From: Eurosta solidaginis
Lineage: Eukaryota > Arthropoda > Insecta > Diptera > Tephritidae
DNA: 64,000 bases
Assembly (NCBI RefSeq): GCF_040869045.1
Contig: NC_090323.1
Span: 259,970,392-260,034,391, forward strand
Direction of reading: 5' to 3'
Shown here: piece after piece, positions 1-12,259 of the stretch
How the letters are laid out: each line of letters starts with the position of its first letter
Numbering within the stretch: the stretch's first letter is position 1
Translations under genes and position numbers: made by a program
Notes under the pieces: generated by a model
Seen by the model: the letters and a program-made list of their open reading frames with translations, nothing else
Database searches by the model: none
What the model was told of the DNA's origin: nothing

Positions 1-978
1 GTAGCTGTTTTAAACGATGTAAATATTTTCTGTAAATATAAACAAATTCAATAAATTAGTTGAAACTTTCACTGCGCATAATTTTTAGCACGCTTATATT
101 AGCTTCACTTGTATGTATACTTGTTTGTAACTCTTTAGGCTAGGCGGCCAAAATAGAGTTAGACCCACCTAGCGGCAATTATTGAAGACTCGCGGCAGTG
201 GTTAAATAACTCGCTACAAAACGAGTTGTGCTTAATAGCGCAGACACGAGCCTCTGTGTTATTAACATCAAATATCTAAGTAGATTGTACATACTAAAAC
301 GGCACCATATTTGCGTGTTTTTTAGTTTTTGTAAACTATATTATTATTAATATCTAAAAGAGGTTCTTTTTGTTATTCAAAATTTAAATCACATACACCT
401 AAAAGCATTGCATACTTGCACATATAATGATAGGCAAACCACATCGTCTAAAGTTATGCCTTATTATAAATGTAAAAGTATAAACAACTTCAGCGACGAA
501 TTTCAGAAGGTATTAGTTTTTGTATTCAAACCCTTTTGGAGACAGTAAAGTTTGCAAAAAGTGCAGGTCTGAACTAAACTTCTAAAGAAAATCAGTTGGG
601 TAAAACTGTTATTTAGGAAACTCTACTACAGTGTTTATAATAAAACTGAACCCTTCAAGGCCTGACTGCTGAGAGTTATTAAATAATCGATAACTTTGAT
701 ACAGCTACAGTTATATTCAGTGTATTAGATTCTTCTGTCATCTTATACAGCTTAAGATCCACGATAGATGCAATACAAACAGTTGTCAAAATAGCCCGCG
801 CGGCCATAACAGTGGTCATAATAAAGGAAAGCTCTGTGCACTGATTAATTTGGATATTAGAAATGCTTTTAACAGCGGATGCACACAATGACAGTGCTAC
901 GAAACTTTGGCACACCTGCCTACCTGTTCAGAATAATTGGTAGCTACATACATACATATTTTAGCGACAGATTACTCC
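1..978. other. AT-rich stretch without recognised gene
   Basis: No coding or RNA feature could be supported here. Short chance frames exist on both strands but show no recognisable domain or codon-like pattern. Confidence 0.5.
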
Positions 979-1470
979 TCTTTGATACGAATGGGGGCCC
1001 AAGAAAGCACAGCAACTCAACTCAATGCAATGTATGACGGTGTACTACAAATTGACCTTCCCGGAGGCACTCAAATTGTCGGCTATGCGGATGATATTGT
1101 CGTAGTAGCAGTGACCAAGAAACTGTATCTCCAAGCATTATGTAATGACGCCGCAGGAATAATCAAGAAATGGCTGACGAACATGGGGCTGGAAATTGCT
1201 AGCAATAAAAAAGAAATGGTTTTGGTGACCTCAAAGCGGACTGTAGGTGAGTAAAGTTGAATAAATCCCTTTTTTGAAATATTTGGGATTAAACATTTAC
1301 TCAAAATTATTTTTTAAGGAGAACTTTTGGGCGATGGGAGAGAAAGTTTCTAGAAGAAGTGAAGCCCTAATGCGAATAATGCTCAACATCGGCGGTTCAG
1401 GAGAAGCTACTATTAAAATAAAGATTCTTCTGTCATGTACTATGCGCATTTATGTATATGTGAAATGCAA
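979..1470 (+). pseudogene. R1-type LINE reverse transcriptase fragment, frameshifted
   Basis: This is a broken piece of a non-LTR retrotransposon reverse transcriptase. Reading from about 990, the frame gives a degenerate LNAMYDGVL segment, then GYADDIVVV with the catalytic YADD at 1084, then a helix ending in IKKWLTNMGLEIASNKKEMVLVTSK. A second frame from 1274 continues with KYLGLNIYSKLFF and a region resembling the post-palm segment (EALMRIMLNIGG). In R1-clade elements these blocks are joined directly, so at least one frameshift and a small deletion separate them here. The fingers, endonuclease and C-terminal zinc knuckle are absent nearby. A piece of an R1-like endonuclease lies about 59 kb downstream on the same strand, but nothing shows that they belong to the same copy. 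The clade call rests on motif wording and is fairly safe; the exact family is unknown. Confidence 0.75.
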
Positions 1471-2236
1471 TTCAGTTGTCTAATTCTGAAGTTTTTATTA
1501 TTCACAGTCATCTATGGCACAGTAATAATTTCTCATAACACCTATAAAGCATACAATTGTGTCTTAGCTAAGGCTAAATGATTTCTTCTGTCTGCTAGCA
1601 TACATACTCATATATATCTACATATGTATGTATATATACAGTGCCACAAACATGTATGCAAAATGCATATATACATACATATATACCCTAAGGCAAATGT
1701 GCTAAAACGTACAAACTAGTGTACATACATACTCTACTTATATACATAATATTCGCTATGCAGCTATACATAAAAAATGTTTAGTTCAATGAACTCGCAT
1801 GTGTTTCATTCATAAAAATTATTACTTGATTCCATAATTCGCCTTCTAACAAGTGCACTTCCCACTCTTTCGTACATATGAACATATTTATGTATGCAGG
1901 CAAGCACAGATATATGCATGTGTTAGTAAAATGAGCAAAAAAAAAGTATTTCCATATATGTAGGCACCCTGTCTACAGTGATGGACAAGAAAACTGCATC
2001 CAGTTGCATTGAACTTTTCTTTATTTTATAATGATATACTGTGTCCAATTAATTTGCGGAAAAATAAAAAAGATATATATATATATATGATATAAATATA
2101 ATATAATATAAATATAAATTTAAATATATCAGCAATATCTGATTATTTAAAGAAAATAAAACAGTTAATAAATTTTCAACAAAAGTCAAGGAATTGCACA
2201 CAAAAAGTACACTCAAACTACAGCTGGAAACATTTA
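1471..2236. repeat. Microsatellite-rich spacer
   Basis: There is no gene. The stretch from about 1590 to 1780 is full of interrupted CATA/TATG tetranucleotides. At 2068-2130 there is a TA run followed by imperfect ATATAA repeats. This is typical dipteran intergenic or intronic simple sequence. Confidence 0.6.
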
Positions 2237-2605
2237 TAGCGTTTTCTTTTCTGAAATAAATTGTTGTCTAAGTAAATGGTAAAGCCTTAATAGAGTTACT
2301 CCTACCCCAGAAGATATTCAACATTTATAGTGCATACAAAGAACATTTCAACTCACCATATTCACTCATATTAACAGAGTATATGTGGAACTTAAGAGCG
2401 AGTTAAAAGTTTCACAGAGCTGCACTGCCACACCGCCATTTTGTACAGGGTAAAAGTGTAACGCTTTTGCGTTGCGAGCAGGCAACAATTTTCACAAAAG
2501 AACGAAATACCCCGTAAAGGCGTTGCCTGTTTTTTAGAATAGGACAACAACCCTTGCGCGGCGTACAAAAAGTGTAACACTTTAGCCAGAAAAGAAAACG
2601 CTATT
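2237..2605. repeat. Possible small element bounded by an 18-bp inverted repeat
   Basis: The sequence atagcgttttcttttctg at 2237 recurs as its reverse complement at about 2588-2605. A near-identical stretch occurs alone near 54,535. This suggests the end of a repeated element, with SINE-1 later inserted beside or into its right end. No target duplication was established, so the boundaries are tentative. Confidence 0.35.
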
Positions 2606-2616
2606 AGTTTTCTATA

Positions 2617-2979
2617 AAAAAAATAAAATAAATGTAAGGCGCGATAACCTCCGAAGAGATCTAAGGCCGAGCTTCTCTTCCAATTTGCGTCGTGCTCCTC
2701 TTGATTTTCCCTACAAATTGGCCGGACGGGACCTACATGTTTTATGCCGACTCCGAACGGCATCTGCACGGCAGATGAGTTTTCACTGAGATCTTTTCAT
2801 GGCAGAAATACACCCGGAGCGCTTGCCAAACACTGCCGAGGGGCGACCCCGCTTAGAAAAATTTTCTTCTAATTTAAAAACCTTATTTCTAAAATTTTGA
2901 TGTTGCTTTGCCCGGGTGCGAACCCAGGGCATACGGTGTGGTAGGCGGAGTACGCTACCATCACACCACGGTGGCCGCC
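2617..2979 (-). mobile_element. SINE-1 copy a (tRNA-derived SINE)
   Basis: This is a full-length copy of a roughly 360-bp SINE, in reverse orientation. The head at the high-coordinate end contains an internal pol III promoter: an A-box-like tract around GTGGTGTGATGGTAGCGTGC and a B-box-like GGTTC(A/G)ACTCC just before CCCGGGCAAAG. The body is shared with copies at 14.3, 18.3 and 59.0 kb, and the low-coordinate end has the A-rich tail. The flanks carry a target-site duplication of about 13 bp (attagtttt-tata, one mismatch) at 2603-2616 and 2980-2993. The element encodes no protein and would rely on a LINE for movement. The SINE call is strong; the family name is my own label. Confidence 0.85.
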
Positions 2980-2993
2980 ATTAGTTTTATATA

Positions 2994-3706
2994 GGGTAAG
3001 GCTTTTTCAACTGAGCACCGTTTTCTCCAAAGTCAATATTTGGCGATGTTATTTGGTCAGCGCCGAGACTTGTCGTCGAGAAGAACACTGTGTGAATTTT
3101 GTTGCAAAATTCTGCATGGTTTTTTTTAAATTGGCAATTAAATATTTTTGGATTGTTTTGGGAAATTAATTGTTTATTTTTTATTGAAAGTAAGCGTCCA
3201 AATGGGAAAATTTTTTAGGTATAGATTCAAAAGACATTAAAGTACAGGGCACAAAAATTTTTTTGCAAAAATTGTTTTTGTTGTTGGTTTGCAATAAATT
3301 TTCAATAAACAATTGAATATTTAAACAATTTCTCCGCCTTGCAGACGGAAATTTTAAAGAACAGCTTATGTAAAAACCATTTCTAGGATAATCTACGAAA
3401 AAAATGTTTGAGATCTGACAAGTTTGAAAACATTGCTTTGTTTACAAAACCTTTAGTACTAAAAATGTTGTTTTCAATCAGGAAAAAAATAAAAATAGAG
3501 TTATTAATAATGACAAACAAAACAGACAAAATTGGTTAATTCGTTGTAGTTCTATAAATAGAACGAAAACAGCAACAAAACCAAAGTTTCTTTGAAAACC
3601 GCCATACCAAGCATAGCTTTAACACATAATTGCATACGAAGTATGCAATGTGTAAAAGATTAAAATATGCAAAAAGAAGGCAATTGGGAAAGACTTCACA
3701 ACAGGC
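2994..3706. other. AT-rich stretch without recognised gene
   Basis: A/T homopolymer runs and short chance frames only. Nothing could be assigned. Confidence 0.5.
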
Positions 3707-3885
3707 ATGACGTAGCTGAATGCGTTTACAACCATTTCAACCATCGTAGGGGTGCGAGTTCGACTCCCACTCCCGGGGGAAAAGGCTTTGAAGAGATTTA
3801 CAAGGTATAATCGAAACAGCTGTCGCCTTGTCCGTCCTGATGTCACGTTGTTTAAATTTTTCCCAAATTATTAAATAATTATTTT
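3707..3885 (+). mobile_element. SINE-2 copy a (tRNA-derived SINE, 3' shortened)
   Basis: The head reads as a tRNA-like pol III promoter: an A-box-like region around GACGTAGCTGAATGCG and a B-box-like GAGTTCGACTCCC at about 3756-3770. The body matches copies at 21.77 and 62.17 kb through GGCTTTGAAGAGATTTACAA, the AACAGCTGTCGCC block and TTTAAATTTTTCCCAAAT. The copy stops before the conserved 3' hairpin region found in the other two. No target duplication was identified. Confidence 0.75.
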
Positions 3886-6849
3886 GTTTGCATTGATATT
3901 AAATACGAGCATATTGGTGAACAAAATGCCGAATCCAAATCACTGGTGAGCCCTTTTCAAAAAAAAAAACAACCATAATACAGTGTACACAAATTTAGTG
4001 CGAATAAGTGAGGAAAATGTTTAATTTAGCGAACTAACCGGACAATACGTGGGTCGAACGTGTAGAAAATATTTATACAACGGAAAACTGCATTCGTCTC
4101 CTAATGGAAATACTGGTCATACCCTGTGCAAAGGTTATAATAATTTTTTATGTCGATCAGGCACAGCTAAATTTAACATTTTATGGTTACTTTTTAATGC
4201 GTATAAAGATGCGTAGAGCAAACACAAGTTAAAATTATTCGCGCCTTTGAATACTTATATGATTACATACACTCATATGTATTTTTGTAATTTACTCTCA
4301 ATGTTAATTTGGTTACAGCAGGAAACAAGTGACTTAAAACTAGAATGTAAACACAGCATTTTATTTGCTTTGGTCACACAAAAAGTTTTAGTTTGTGACT
4401 TTACTCACAACAGTAGTGGTTAAAACTGTGAAACGAGCAAAATCGAATGATCTTGTAGCGTAAAGGCACTATCGGAAGGTTTTGCGGAGTATCATCCTCT
4501 GCTGGTTCTTGATCTGGCACGTTCCGGATACTAGTGAAATGAAGCGAATAGCCCAATCATCTGGAGAACGATTTAATATGGCCACTCCGCAACCTTTAAC
4601 ATGTCGACTTAAGTTGCCATTGGCGTATCGTGAAAATCTTAACGATACGAGATTAATCAGACCTGAAGCCACATTCACCAACTTTTCGCCTCAGTTGTTA
4701 TACAGATATGTTAGTATTCGGTCGCTTGCCTGCGCTTGATTAAATTTAATCGCAGATATTGCTTTTATCACTTTGCTATAGTCGGGCGGTGAACCAGGAC
4801 CAGGTTTCCTGTCTATAGCTGGAGTATACACAGTATGTCCTTTACGTTTGTTGAAATTATGTCCGATCATAAACGCTTGGGCTCAAGTAGCTAACGGGCA
4901 GTAATTGTGGTACACTTTTTCCTGAAAATATTTGTTGTTGCCGCTGTTACGTTACATTTCTTTCGAATTTTGGGTAGATCGATGGTCCTTTACGCTTCAT
5001 TCTGCTATTTGCTTAAGTTCCAAAACTCTTTAGCAGCCCAGCATATGTTTTCGCAGCGTGTTGGCCCAGCGGTTAGTGTCCCGTGATTAGAGCACTAATT
5101 CTATACATAGATTTTGTTTTCATATCGATAGTCGACTATATTTGATCATACAGTCGCAACTAGAGTTCCAGTTACAGACCGCTTCTATTGAAACCTATTA
5201 TATATGTATGTTTTTATGATTTATATGTGGGGAAGATGCATCTTGACCACCTCAGTGGCTTCTAGAAATGCCCCTACTTTTGCAAGTTTGCCTGCGTTCC
5301 CGTTGCCTACCATGTTCATGTGACCATGAAAAAGAAAATTTATTAAAATTGCACTGCAAGTCCAAGGCAGGGAATACCATCGCTCCATGCGTTATATGGT
5401 CAGTTGACGACCGGTTAAAGCCATATCACAAGTGTGCGTTTTGGAACAAAGTTTCGGTTACCTCCTTTTTCGTAGCGGGACGGCAAATAGTGATTGTACC
5501 AACCACAAGGAACTCTATAATGTTCTCAACGGCGTAGGAAATATGCTTTCTCTGCTTCAGAGGGCGCATGCGAAAACCAATCTGCAAGAACTACAACGCC
5601 CAAAATGCTGCAAGGTGTATCAAATGTTCCTATAAACATGCAATATTTAGTGGGATTTCTTTTATATTGCACATTTTAATGCGCACCTTATATGCCTTGG
5701 AGATTCTTTCTACTATTGAGAATGAATAAGACTACAGGAGCTACTTTTCTAAGAGTTTTTAAAACGTTTCGCAATTTTAAGCCGACACTAAAATTTGCAG
5801 ATATGATTTATGTATATATAGTAGAAATAATGCTGCTTTTCTGCACGAGACTGTGCATACATATATATAGCTAGATATCAATGAAAAATTTCGTGTTGTT
5901 ATGCGCAATTTCTATTATTACCATTTTCATTTACCGCAATTAATTTTAACTGCTTTCACTCACATCATCCGTTGCTGATACATTCATAGAGACGTATTAC
6001 ATACACGTTTACACATACACAAAAATATTTCGATATAATACATATTTAGTAAGCAGCTGATTTCGCATGCAGACAGCTGATGTAGTTACACGTACGTCCA
6101 TACATATATAAAATCAAACACACATACATTTATAAACATACTTTTATTTACAAACATACGAATGCACAACAATGCAACATTTGTTTATCAATTCAAGGCA
6201 ACACGTATATATATATGTAAGTATGTACATTTGTATGCCCCACCTGCCAGGAGGTTAATTGCTCATTTCTCATTCCGACACTGCACTAGATCAATGCATC
6301 CGGCACACAACAAACTTTATAGGTGGTCGAGTTTTCACATTTTAAAGTTTATCCACGAGTTTTATCATAACAAACGTCTTGTGAATTTTTAATCAAAGAA
6401 AATCCTTTTGATCTTTGAAAAGTAGACATAAATTAAGTGAAATTTAAGTGGCACCCATGTAAAGCAATTTTTTTTTTTTTTTTTTTGGAGATGTAACTTG
6501 GTACTAAACTTGAGAAAGTTCAAAGGGCCTAACGAAATTTTCACATCAGGTGGTATATACGTGTTTGTTTATGTATGTACATTCGAATATATTTGTTTAT
6601 GTTTTCATATGAAATGTTTGATGCTGTAAACGCCAATTTAATTTGATCGAGGGTCGTTGTGGCTGAAAGCAAGTGATTTTGAATGGTATATTGGGTGTGA
6701 GGTCAAAGGTGTATGAATGAATATTCTAAATATGATGCTGGAAAGAACCCAAAGCTTTTTTAAGACCAATGTTACACTATTTTAAAAAATATGCTGTACA
6801 GCCGAACTATTTGAGCAAAACTCCTTATTTTACTTTTTATATTTCTTAG
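3886..6849. other. Gene-poor stretch with simple repeats
   Basis: No gene could be supported. About 4540-4590 matches a stretch near 54,165-54,210 (ATCTGG-GAACGATTTAA-ATG-CCAC), so an old dispersed repeat is present. Scattered TACATA/TATG microsatellite occurs at 5990-6240, and there is a poly-T run near 6467-6486. Confidence 0.45.
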
Positions 6850-7690
6850 AAGTTTGTTACAAAATGAAATAGAAATTTTCTCTCTTCCACAATTCCACCA
6901 AAATTTCTATATTTGGCGTAGTTTTCTTCTAATTTTTTACTTTTTAGAAGTTTTCAAAAAAAAATTATATAATATTTTTATTTTCCGAATTTTTGTAAAT
7001 ATTCGACGTAGTTTTTTTTTCTTTTCAAGAGCTCTAGAACCATTAAAAAGCGGCTCAGAACGGTTTTTATAGTTTTTTTTCTAAACATCCGACTTTTTAA
7101 AAAATGTTGAAAATTTTTTCAATTGGTTTTTATTTAAAATTTTATGAAATGTTTATATTTTTCGACTTTTTGAAGTAATGTGAATCCACCGCAACTTTAT
7201 TAGGAAGTCTACAACTACTAAAAGCTGCGCAGAAAATGTTTTTTAAAGCTTTAACATTTTTCGACCTTCTGAAAATTTTTTAATTATTTAATGTAGTTTG
7301 AAGAAAACTTTTTAGAAAAGCTTTACAAGTTTTTTAAATTTTAAAATTTTTAAACTTTTTTGGAAAGTGAGAATATTTGTTTTCGTTTAATCAAAAAAAA
7401 GTATTTATTTAAAATTTTTTCGCAATTTTTATTATTTTACAAACTTTCTGAAAAAAGGCAGGAGCTCTAAACTATAAAAAAGCCATTCAGAATTTTTTTT
7501 TTTCGTTGAAACTTTAATATTACTCGACTTTTTGAAAAAAATTTTAATCATTTTACGTAATTTTGTACAAGTTTTTTTCTCCTTCGCAAGAACTGTAAAG
7601 TTAATGAAAAAAAAAATGAGTCTTGTAATTTTTGGCAAAAATTTAAATATTTTGAGTTATTTTCCAGAATTTTTTTTCACTCTCTCATCC
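6850..7690. repeat. Strongly eroded tandem repeat, T/A-rich
   Basis: Four loosely similar blocks of the type gagctctag-acc-ttaaaaagc-gctcagaa recur near 7028, 7205, 7461 and 7589. They are separated by long T-rich tracts containing the phrase TTCGACTTTTTGAA. The spacing varies from about 130 to 255 bp. This looks like an old tandem array, or a decayed element built from one. Confidence 0.4.
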
Positions 7691-8262
7691 AACTTTTGTG
7701 GATATATTTAATATTGCTCTAAAATGTAAGGAAGCATGAACTTCGGCGATGACCTTCGAGACCGAGTATAGGTAGGGCAAGGGCGCGAAAATGTCGGAAG
7801 ACACGATACACGTATGCGCCGATGAAACAAAACTTTTGGAACTTTGACTATTATGTACTGTACCGATCCGGTAATAAGGAGATAGTACAAGCTGGCAGAT
7901 CACTACAGTATCATACAGGTGGAGGTGGAAGCCGCGGCACCAAAGCAGCTAAGATATTGGAAGAAAACTGCGCAAACTGCAGTCGAGTAAACTTTTTTAT
8001 TGACATGCTGACACCTTGTCCTTATGCCGAATCAAATTTTCAGTATTTTCCAATAGGGCGAGTATCTTGAAGGTTATTTTTTTAGTTTGTTCATTGGATT
8101 AACATCTAGTAACACTACACGCGTTAAAAAATTGAGCCTAAATCTGAAAATTTTTTGTACTACATATGTATATGACCAAACCAAATTTGGTTCCAAATTT
8201 AGTTTATACGGGCTACTAAACCAGCGAAGTCTACACTGGGATTTGGAAAAATATAATAATCT
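7691..8262. other. Stretch without recognised gene
   Basis: Short chance frames only, none with a recognisable domain. The part from about 8130 may be the body of the adjacent minus-strand tRNA-like element. Confidence 0.4.
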
Positions 8263-8345
8263 AGTGAGCGGGGGCAAGGTTTCGAACAGACGTGCTCCGG
8301 ATTACAGTAGTGCGCTCCACCAACTGAGTTATCACATCTGTTTAA
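8263..8345 (-). mobile_element. tRNA-like SINE head (SINE-3)
   Basis: On the minus strand the sequence reads like a tRNA: an A-box-like TAACTCAGTTGGTGGAGCGC is followed about 30 nt later by a B-box-like TGTTCGAAACC. The cloverleaf would be imperfect and no clean acceptor stem is visible, so this is more likely a tRNA-derived SINE head than a working tRNA gene. Only one copy is visible in this window. Confidence 0.55.
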
Positions 8346-9008
8346 AAAAACATATCATAACACCTCATGTGTTTCAACTTTTGGGTTTTTTAAATCCAGA
8401 AGTGATAGGAATTTCAATTTTTAGACTTTTGAAACTTTTTGGTTTTGTTTTCAGACCAGAATAGTCTAAAATTTCTTACTTATTTAAATTTTAGTAGTTT
8501 TAAAACAATTTCGAGATTTTATAAAATAAGTTTAAAATTTAAACCTTATAAAAAAAATAGTAGTAAGTTAAGAGGTTTCCAATTTAGTTCATAAAGTTTA
8601 AAAATTTGATCAAATTTCCAAACTGAATGTGTCCATACCATTTATGTGAGGATTTTAAGGGACCGGCTAGGTCAACCTAATTGAACCTCAGGAAATCCGG
8701 AAACGTTAGGTGATAGTGATACTAAGTAGTAAGTTTTTTATATCCGAAAATGTTTTTTGTGAAAAATTTGTTCTATGTGCATCATACTATGATACTTCCT
8801 AAGCTGGAGTACATATTTATCTTAAGCTAAATAGCGGTGTACGTATCAGAAATTCATAAAAATTTAGAATAAATCATTTTGCACAAAAAAAAATTATGTA
8901 CGGCTTAAGAACGAGACGTGTTTTTCGAACCACCCCATTTGATATTAAAAGCAAAGTTTTCACTTCAAATCATTGATGACGCCAATTAAAATATCTTTTT
9001 TATATATG
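8346..9008. other. AT-rich stretch without recognised gene
   Basis: Nothing beyond A/T-rich sequence was found. Confidence 0.4.
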
Positions 9009-9249
9009 ACTAGCAGACCCGGCAGACGTTTTTCTGCCCTAAATTTGACCTATTTGCATACATTTTAATAAGCTTTTTCCGTCTAACTCTGCCCTACCCC
9101 TCTACACTTTTTCCTAATCTCTTTATTCACTCCTCCCTCCGTCTTTTTCGCTTCATCTCCATCTTCGTCTAATTCTATCTCTTTCTCAGTCTCCTTCTCT
9201 CTTTTCTTTTCTCTCAAGTTTTTCTCCTTCTTCTTCATCTCTTATTGCC

Positions 9250-9365
9250 AGTCCCAGAGGGTGGTATGTATTTTGTTCCAGTCCCATTCCGAGTTTCAGT
9301 GCCAGTCCCACTCCGAGTCTGAGTCTCAGTCCCAGTCCTAGTCCTAATCCCAGTCCCAGTCATCT
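9250..9365 (+). repeat. Degenerate CAGTCC hexamer array
   Basis: Imperfect copies of CAGTCC, CCGAGT and CCTAGT alternate through this tract, directly after a long C/T-rich stretch. It lies inside the composite element. Confidence 0.7.
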
Positions 9366-9546
9366 CTATTATACTTCCCGGAAAAAAGCATCGTTAATAC
9401 TAATATAGGCAAATTTATATACGAAATTTCAGGCAAATGGAATAGGACGTGTGCAAATAAGTACGTGGGTATTATTAATTCATGTCTTTATTTCGGCTTC
9501 GCATGCATATTTATCACTTTTGCCAGGTTGATGCGACTAAATCGAA

Positions 9547-11060
9547 AATCACAATGAACTTTAGAGCGCTCAGAAACAGCTTTCATTTGATATCCATAAT
9601 ACACACACATTCTAGCGGTATCCGGGTCCATGTTTTGGCCTATATTTCGAGACCCTAGTCACTCAGCGGTGTAAAACTTACTCTGTATTATAGCACACAT
9701 CAACAGCATCAATTTGATACCCATAATATAAAAACACATTCTAGGTGTATCCGGGTCCATGTCTTGGCCTATATCTCGAGACCGTAGTCACCCAGTGATG
9801 TAAAACTTACCCGGTACTAAAGCATACATCAACAGCTTCAATTTGATACCCATAATGTAAAAACACATTCTAGGTGTATCCGGGTCCTCGTTTTGTGCTA
9901 TATCTCGAGAACCTATCCTCCCAGTTGTATGAAAATTATCCTGTACTATAGCACTCATCAACAGCTTCCATTTCATATCCATATTGTATAAACACATTCT
10001 AGGGGTACCCAGGTCCACGTTTTGGGCTATATCTCGAGACCGTAGCCTCCCAGTTGTATGAAAATTATCCTGCACTATAGCACTCATCAACAGTTTTCAT
10101 TTGATATCCATATTGTATAAACACATTCTAGGGGTACCCGGGTCCACGTTTTGGGCTATATCTCGACACCCTAGACTCCCAGTTGTATGACAATTATCCT
10201 GTACTATAGCACTCATCAACAGTTTTCATTTGATATCCATATTGTATAAACACATTCTAGGGGTACCCGGGTCCACGTTTTGGGCTATATCTCGAGACCC
10301 TAGCCTCCCAGTTGTATGAAAATTATCCTGTACTATAGCACTCATCAACAGCTTTCATTTGATATCCATATTGTATAAACACATTCTAGGAGTACCCGGG
10401 TCCACGTTTTGGGCTATATATCGAGACCATTCCCTCCCAGTTGTATGAAAATTATCCTGTACTATAGCACTCATCAACAGCTTTCATTTGATATCCATAT
10501 TGTATAAACACATTCTAGGGGTACCCGGGTCCACGTTTTGGGCTATATCTCGAGACCTTACCCTCTCAGTTGCATGAAAATTATCCTGTGCTATAGCACT
10601 CATCAACAGCTTTCATTTGATATCCATATTGTATAAACACATTCTAGGGGTACCCGGGTCCACGTTTTGGGCTATATCTCGAGACCCTAGCCTCCCAGTT
10701 GTATTAAAATTATCTTGTACTTTAGCACTCATCAACAGCTTTCATTTGATATCCATACTGTATAAACACATTCTAGGGGTACCCGAGTCCACGTTTTGGG
10801 CTATATATCGAGACCATTCCCTCCCAGTTGTATGAAAATTATCCTGTACTCTAGCACTCATCAACAGCTTTCATCTGATATCCATATTGTATAAACACAT
10901 TCTAGGGGTATCCGGGTCCACCTTTTGGGCTATATCTCGAGACCCTAGCCTCCCAGTTGTATGAAAATTATCCTGTACTATAGCACTCATCAACAGTTTT
11001 CATTTGATATCGATATTGTATAAACACATTCTAGGGGTACCCGGGTCCACGTTTTGATCT
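9547..11060 (+). repeat. 129-bp tandem minisatellite, about 12 units
   Basis: The landmark cattctag occurs at 9608, 9737, 9866, 9995, 10124, 10253, 10382, 10511, 10640, 10769, 10898 and 11027, every interval being exactly 129 bp. Each unit contains GTACCCGGGTCCACGTTTTG, CTATATCTCGAGACC, CTCCCAGTTGTATG and CATCAACAGCTTTCATTTG. Units differ by substitutions, most strongly in the first three, but no indel separates the landmarks. Because 129 is a multiple of three, some reading frames run through several units and produce spurious repetitive open frames on both strands. Confidence 0.95.
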
Positions 11061-11264
11061 CAAGACCCTAGACACGTAGCGAAAAAAAAGGTAGACTTTG
11101 GCCGATTCTCAGACCTACCCAATATGCTCACAAAATTTCATGAGAATCGGTTCAGCCGTTTCGGAGGAGTTCAGCCTCTAAAACCGTGACAGAAGAATTT
11201 TATATATTAGATTTTGAGTATTTTCCCGGCAAGTATTCGAATTTTTCTCACCTTTTAACCCTTC

Positions 11265-11372
11265 CCTAGACCTCCACGAATAATTCAAGACCAAGATAAG
11301 ATAAATCCGTTCAGCCGTTCTCGAGTTTTAGCGAGACTAACGAACAGCAATTCATTTTTATATATATAGATA
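11265..11372 (+). repeat. Second insect-type repeat 3' end
   Basis: The block AAATCCGTTCAGCCGTTCTC, followed by a spacer and TTTTTATATATATAGAT, resembles the end of the composite element 160 bp upstream. It probably comes from a related truncated copy. Confidence 0.5.
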
Positions 11373-12259
11373 CATACAGATAATAATTCATATATGTAGT
11401 AGTTATGCACTAAACCGAGACCGAATCTGGAAATATGAAATATGGTATTGAAAAGAAAAGAATTGGGGACTAAATAAAAGGCAACTCAGTTCCAGATTAT
11501 CTCGGGGCTCAAGGAATGCGTATTATGAACCGAAAACTTAAGAGTATTTATGAATCAATATTATTTAACGCACATGAATTTGGTCTATAGAAAAAAACTT
11601 CACGAAGAATGAGTCTTAAAGTTCCAAAAGGTTTAAAAATGGAACTAAAGCAGAAAAACTCGAGCCTGAAGTAAACGAAAAGCAGATCTCAAAGTACCGA
11701 GACTCAACTATATTATACCCGAAAATAATCCTAACTTACTTATTGGAAAAGTAGCAGTCCGTGCCAACTTGGAACCGGAGTCAACAAAGCCGGTTCTTCA
11801 AACACTCGAAATCGCCCATCGCTAGCACTGTAAGTCACATTAAACAAAATTAATAAAAGCAAAAATATGTATTTCATTTCGGCTTTGTATCTTTTTACTC
11901 ATGGCCGCATTCTTGTAATTTAAGCGAATGAAAAAAAAATATTTCAAATGGGTGGGTGTACGGTTATCAATAAGTGCATATGTACTTTAGATTATCTATG
12001 CTATGGTCAGCGTTGCCAGAGGAAGTAGTCTAGAAAACTGCGCATTTTTATGAAGATTCGTCGATTGAATATAGCCGCATCAAAAATTTCTCTCTTTTCC
12101 AAAAAATTTTCACATATTGGTTTCTAAGGAAAATCTTATTTTATTAATTTTATCACCTTTTTCTAAAAATAAAATATATTTTTTGATAGTAATTGAAATG
12201 TTCATATAGTAACTCATTTGTAAACCCTTTTCGTTGTTTTACACTTACGTGGAAAAAGT
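11373..12259. other. Stretch without recognised gene
   Basis: No coding or RNA feature could be supported. If the adjacent primer-binding-site-like sequence is real, part of this stretch could be a degraded LTR, but no LTR boundaries were recognised. Confidence 0.4.

Larger units (their letters stand above)
9009..11211 (+). mobile_element. Composite repeat element with internal 129-bp minisatellite
   Basis: The element appears to begin at GACTAGCAGACCCGGCAGAC and to end with a block reading TTTCATGAGAATCGGTTCAG, then a short spacer and TTTTATATATTAGAT. That 3' block is of a type widespread in insect repeats. From left to right it holds a polypyrimidine tract (about 9100-9245), a degenerate CAGTCC array (about 9250-9365), unique sequence and a 12-unit minisatellite (9547-11060). 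No protein is encoded. Helentron/DINE-like elements often carry internal minisatellites, and some RTE-dependent elements end like this one, so the class is unresolved. No target duplication could be proved because both ends lie in T/A-rich sequence. Confidence 0.6.

Noticed and set aside
5058..5100. TTGGCCCAGCGGTTAGTG, resembling a tRNA A box
   Set aside because: No B box at the expected distance and no second copy in the window.
8263..8345. tRNA-like sequence considered as a genuine tRNA gene
   Set aside because: A and B boxes are present but stems do not pair well by eye, and no discriminator or terminator arrangement was convincing; treated as a SINE head. The same reasoning applies to 63,680-63,755.
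9788..10835. Repetitive open frames on both strands inside the 129-bp array
   Set aside because: They exist because the unit length is a multiple of three; frames on both strands share the same array and show no domain.
9547..11060. Regular repeats considered as a CRISPR array
   Set aside because: Units are contiguous 129-bp repeats without unique spacers, and the sequence context is eukaryotic.
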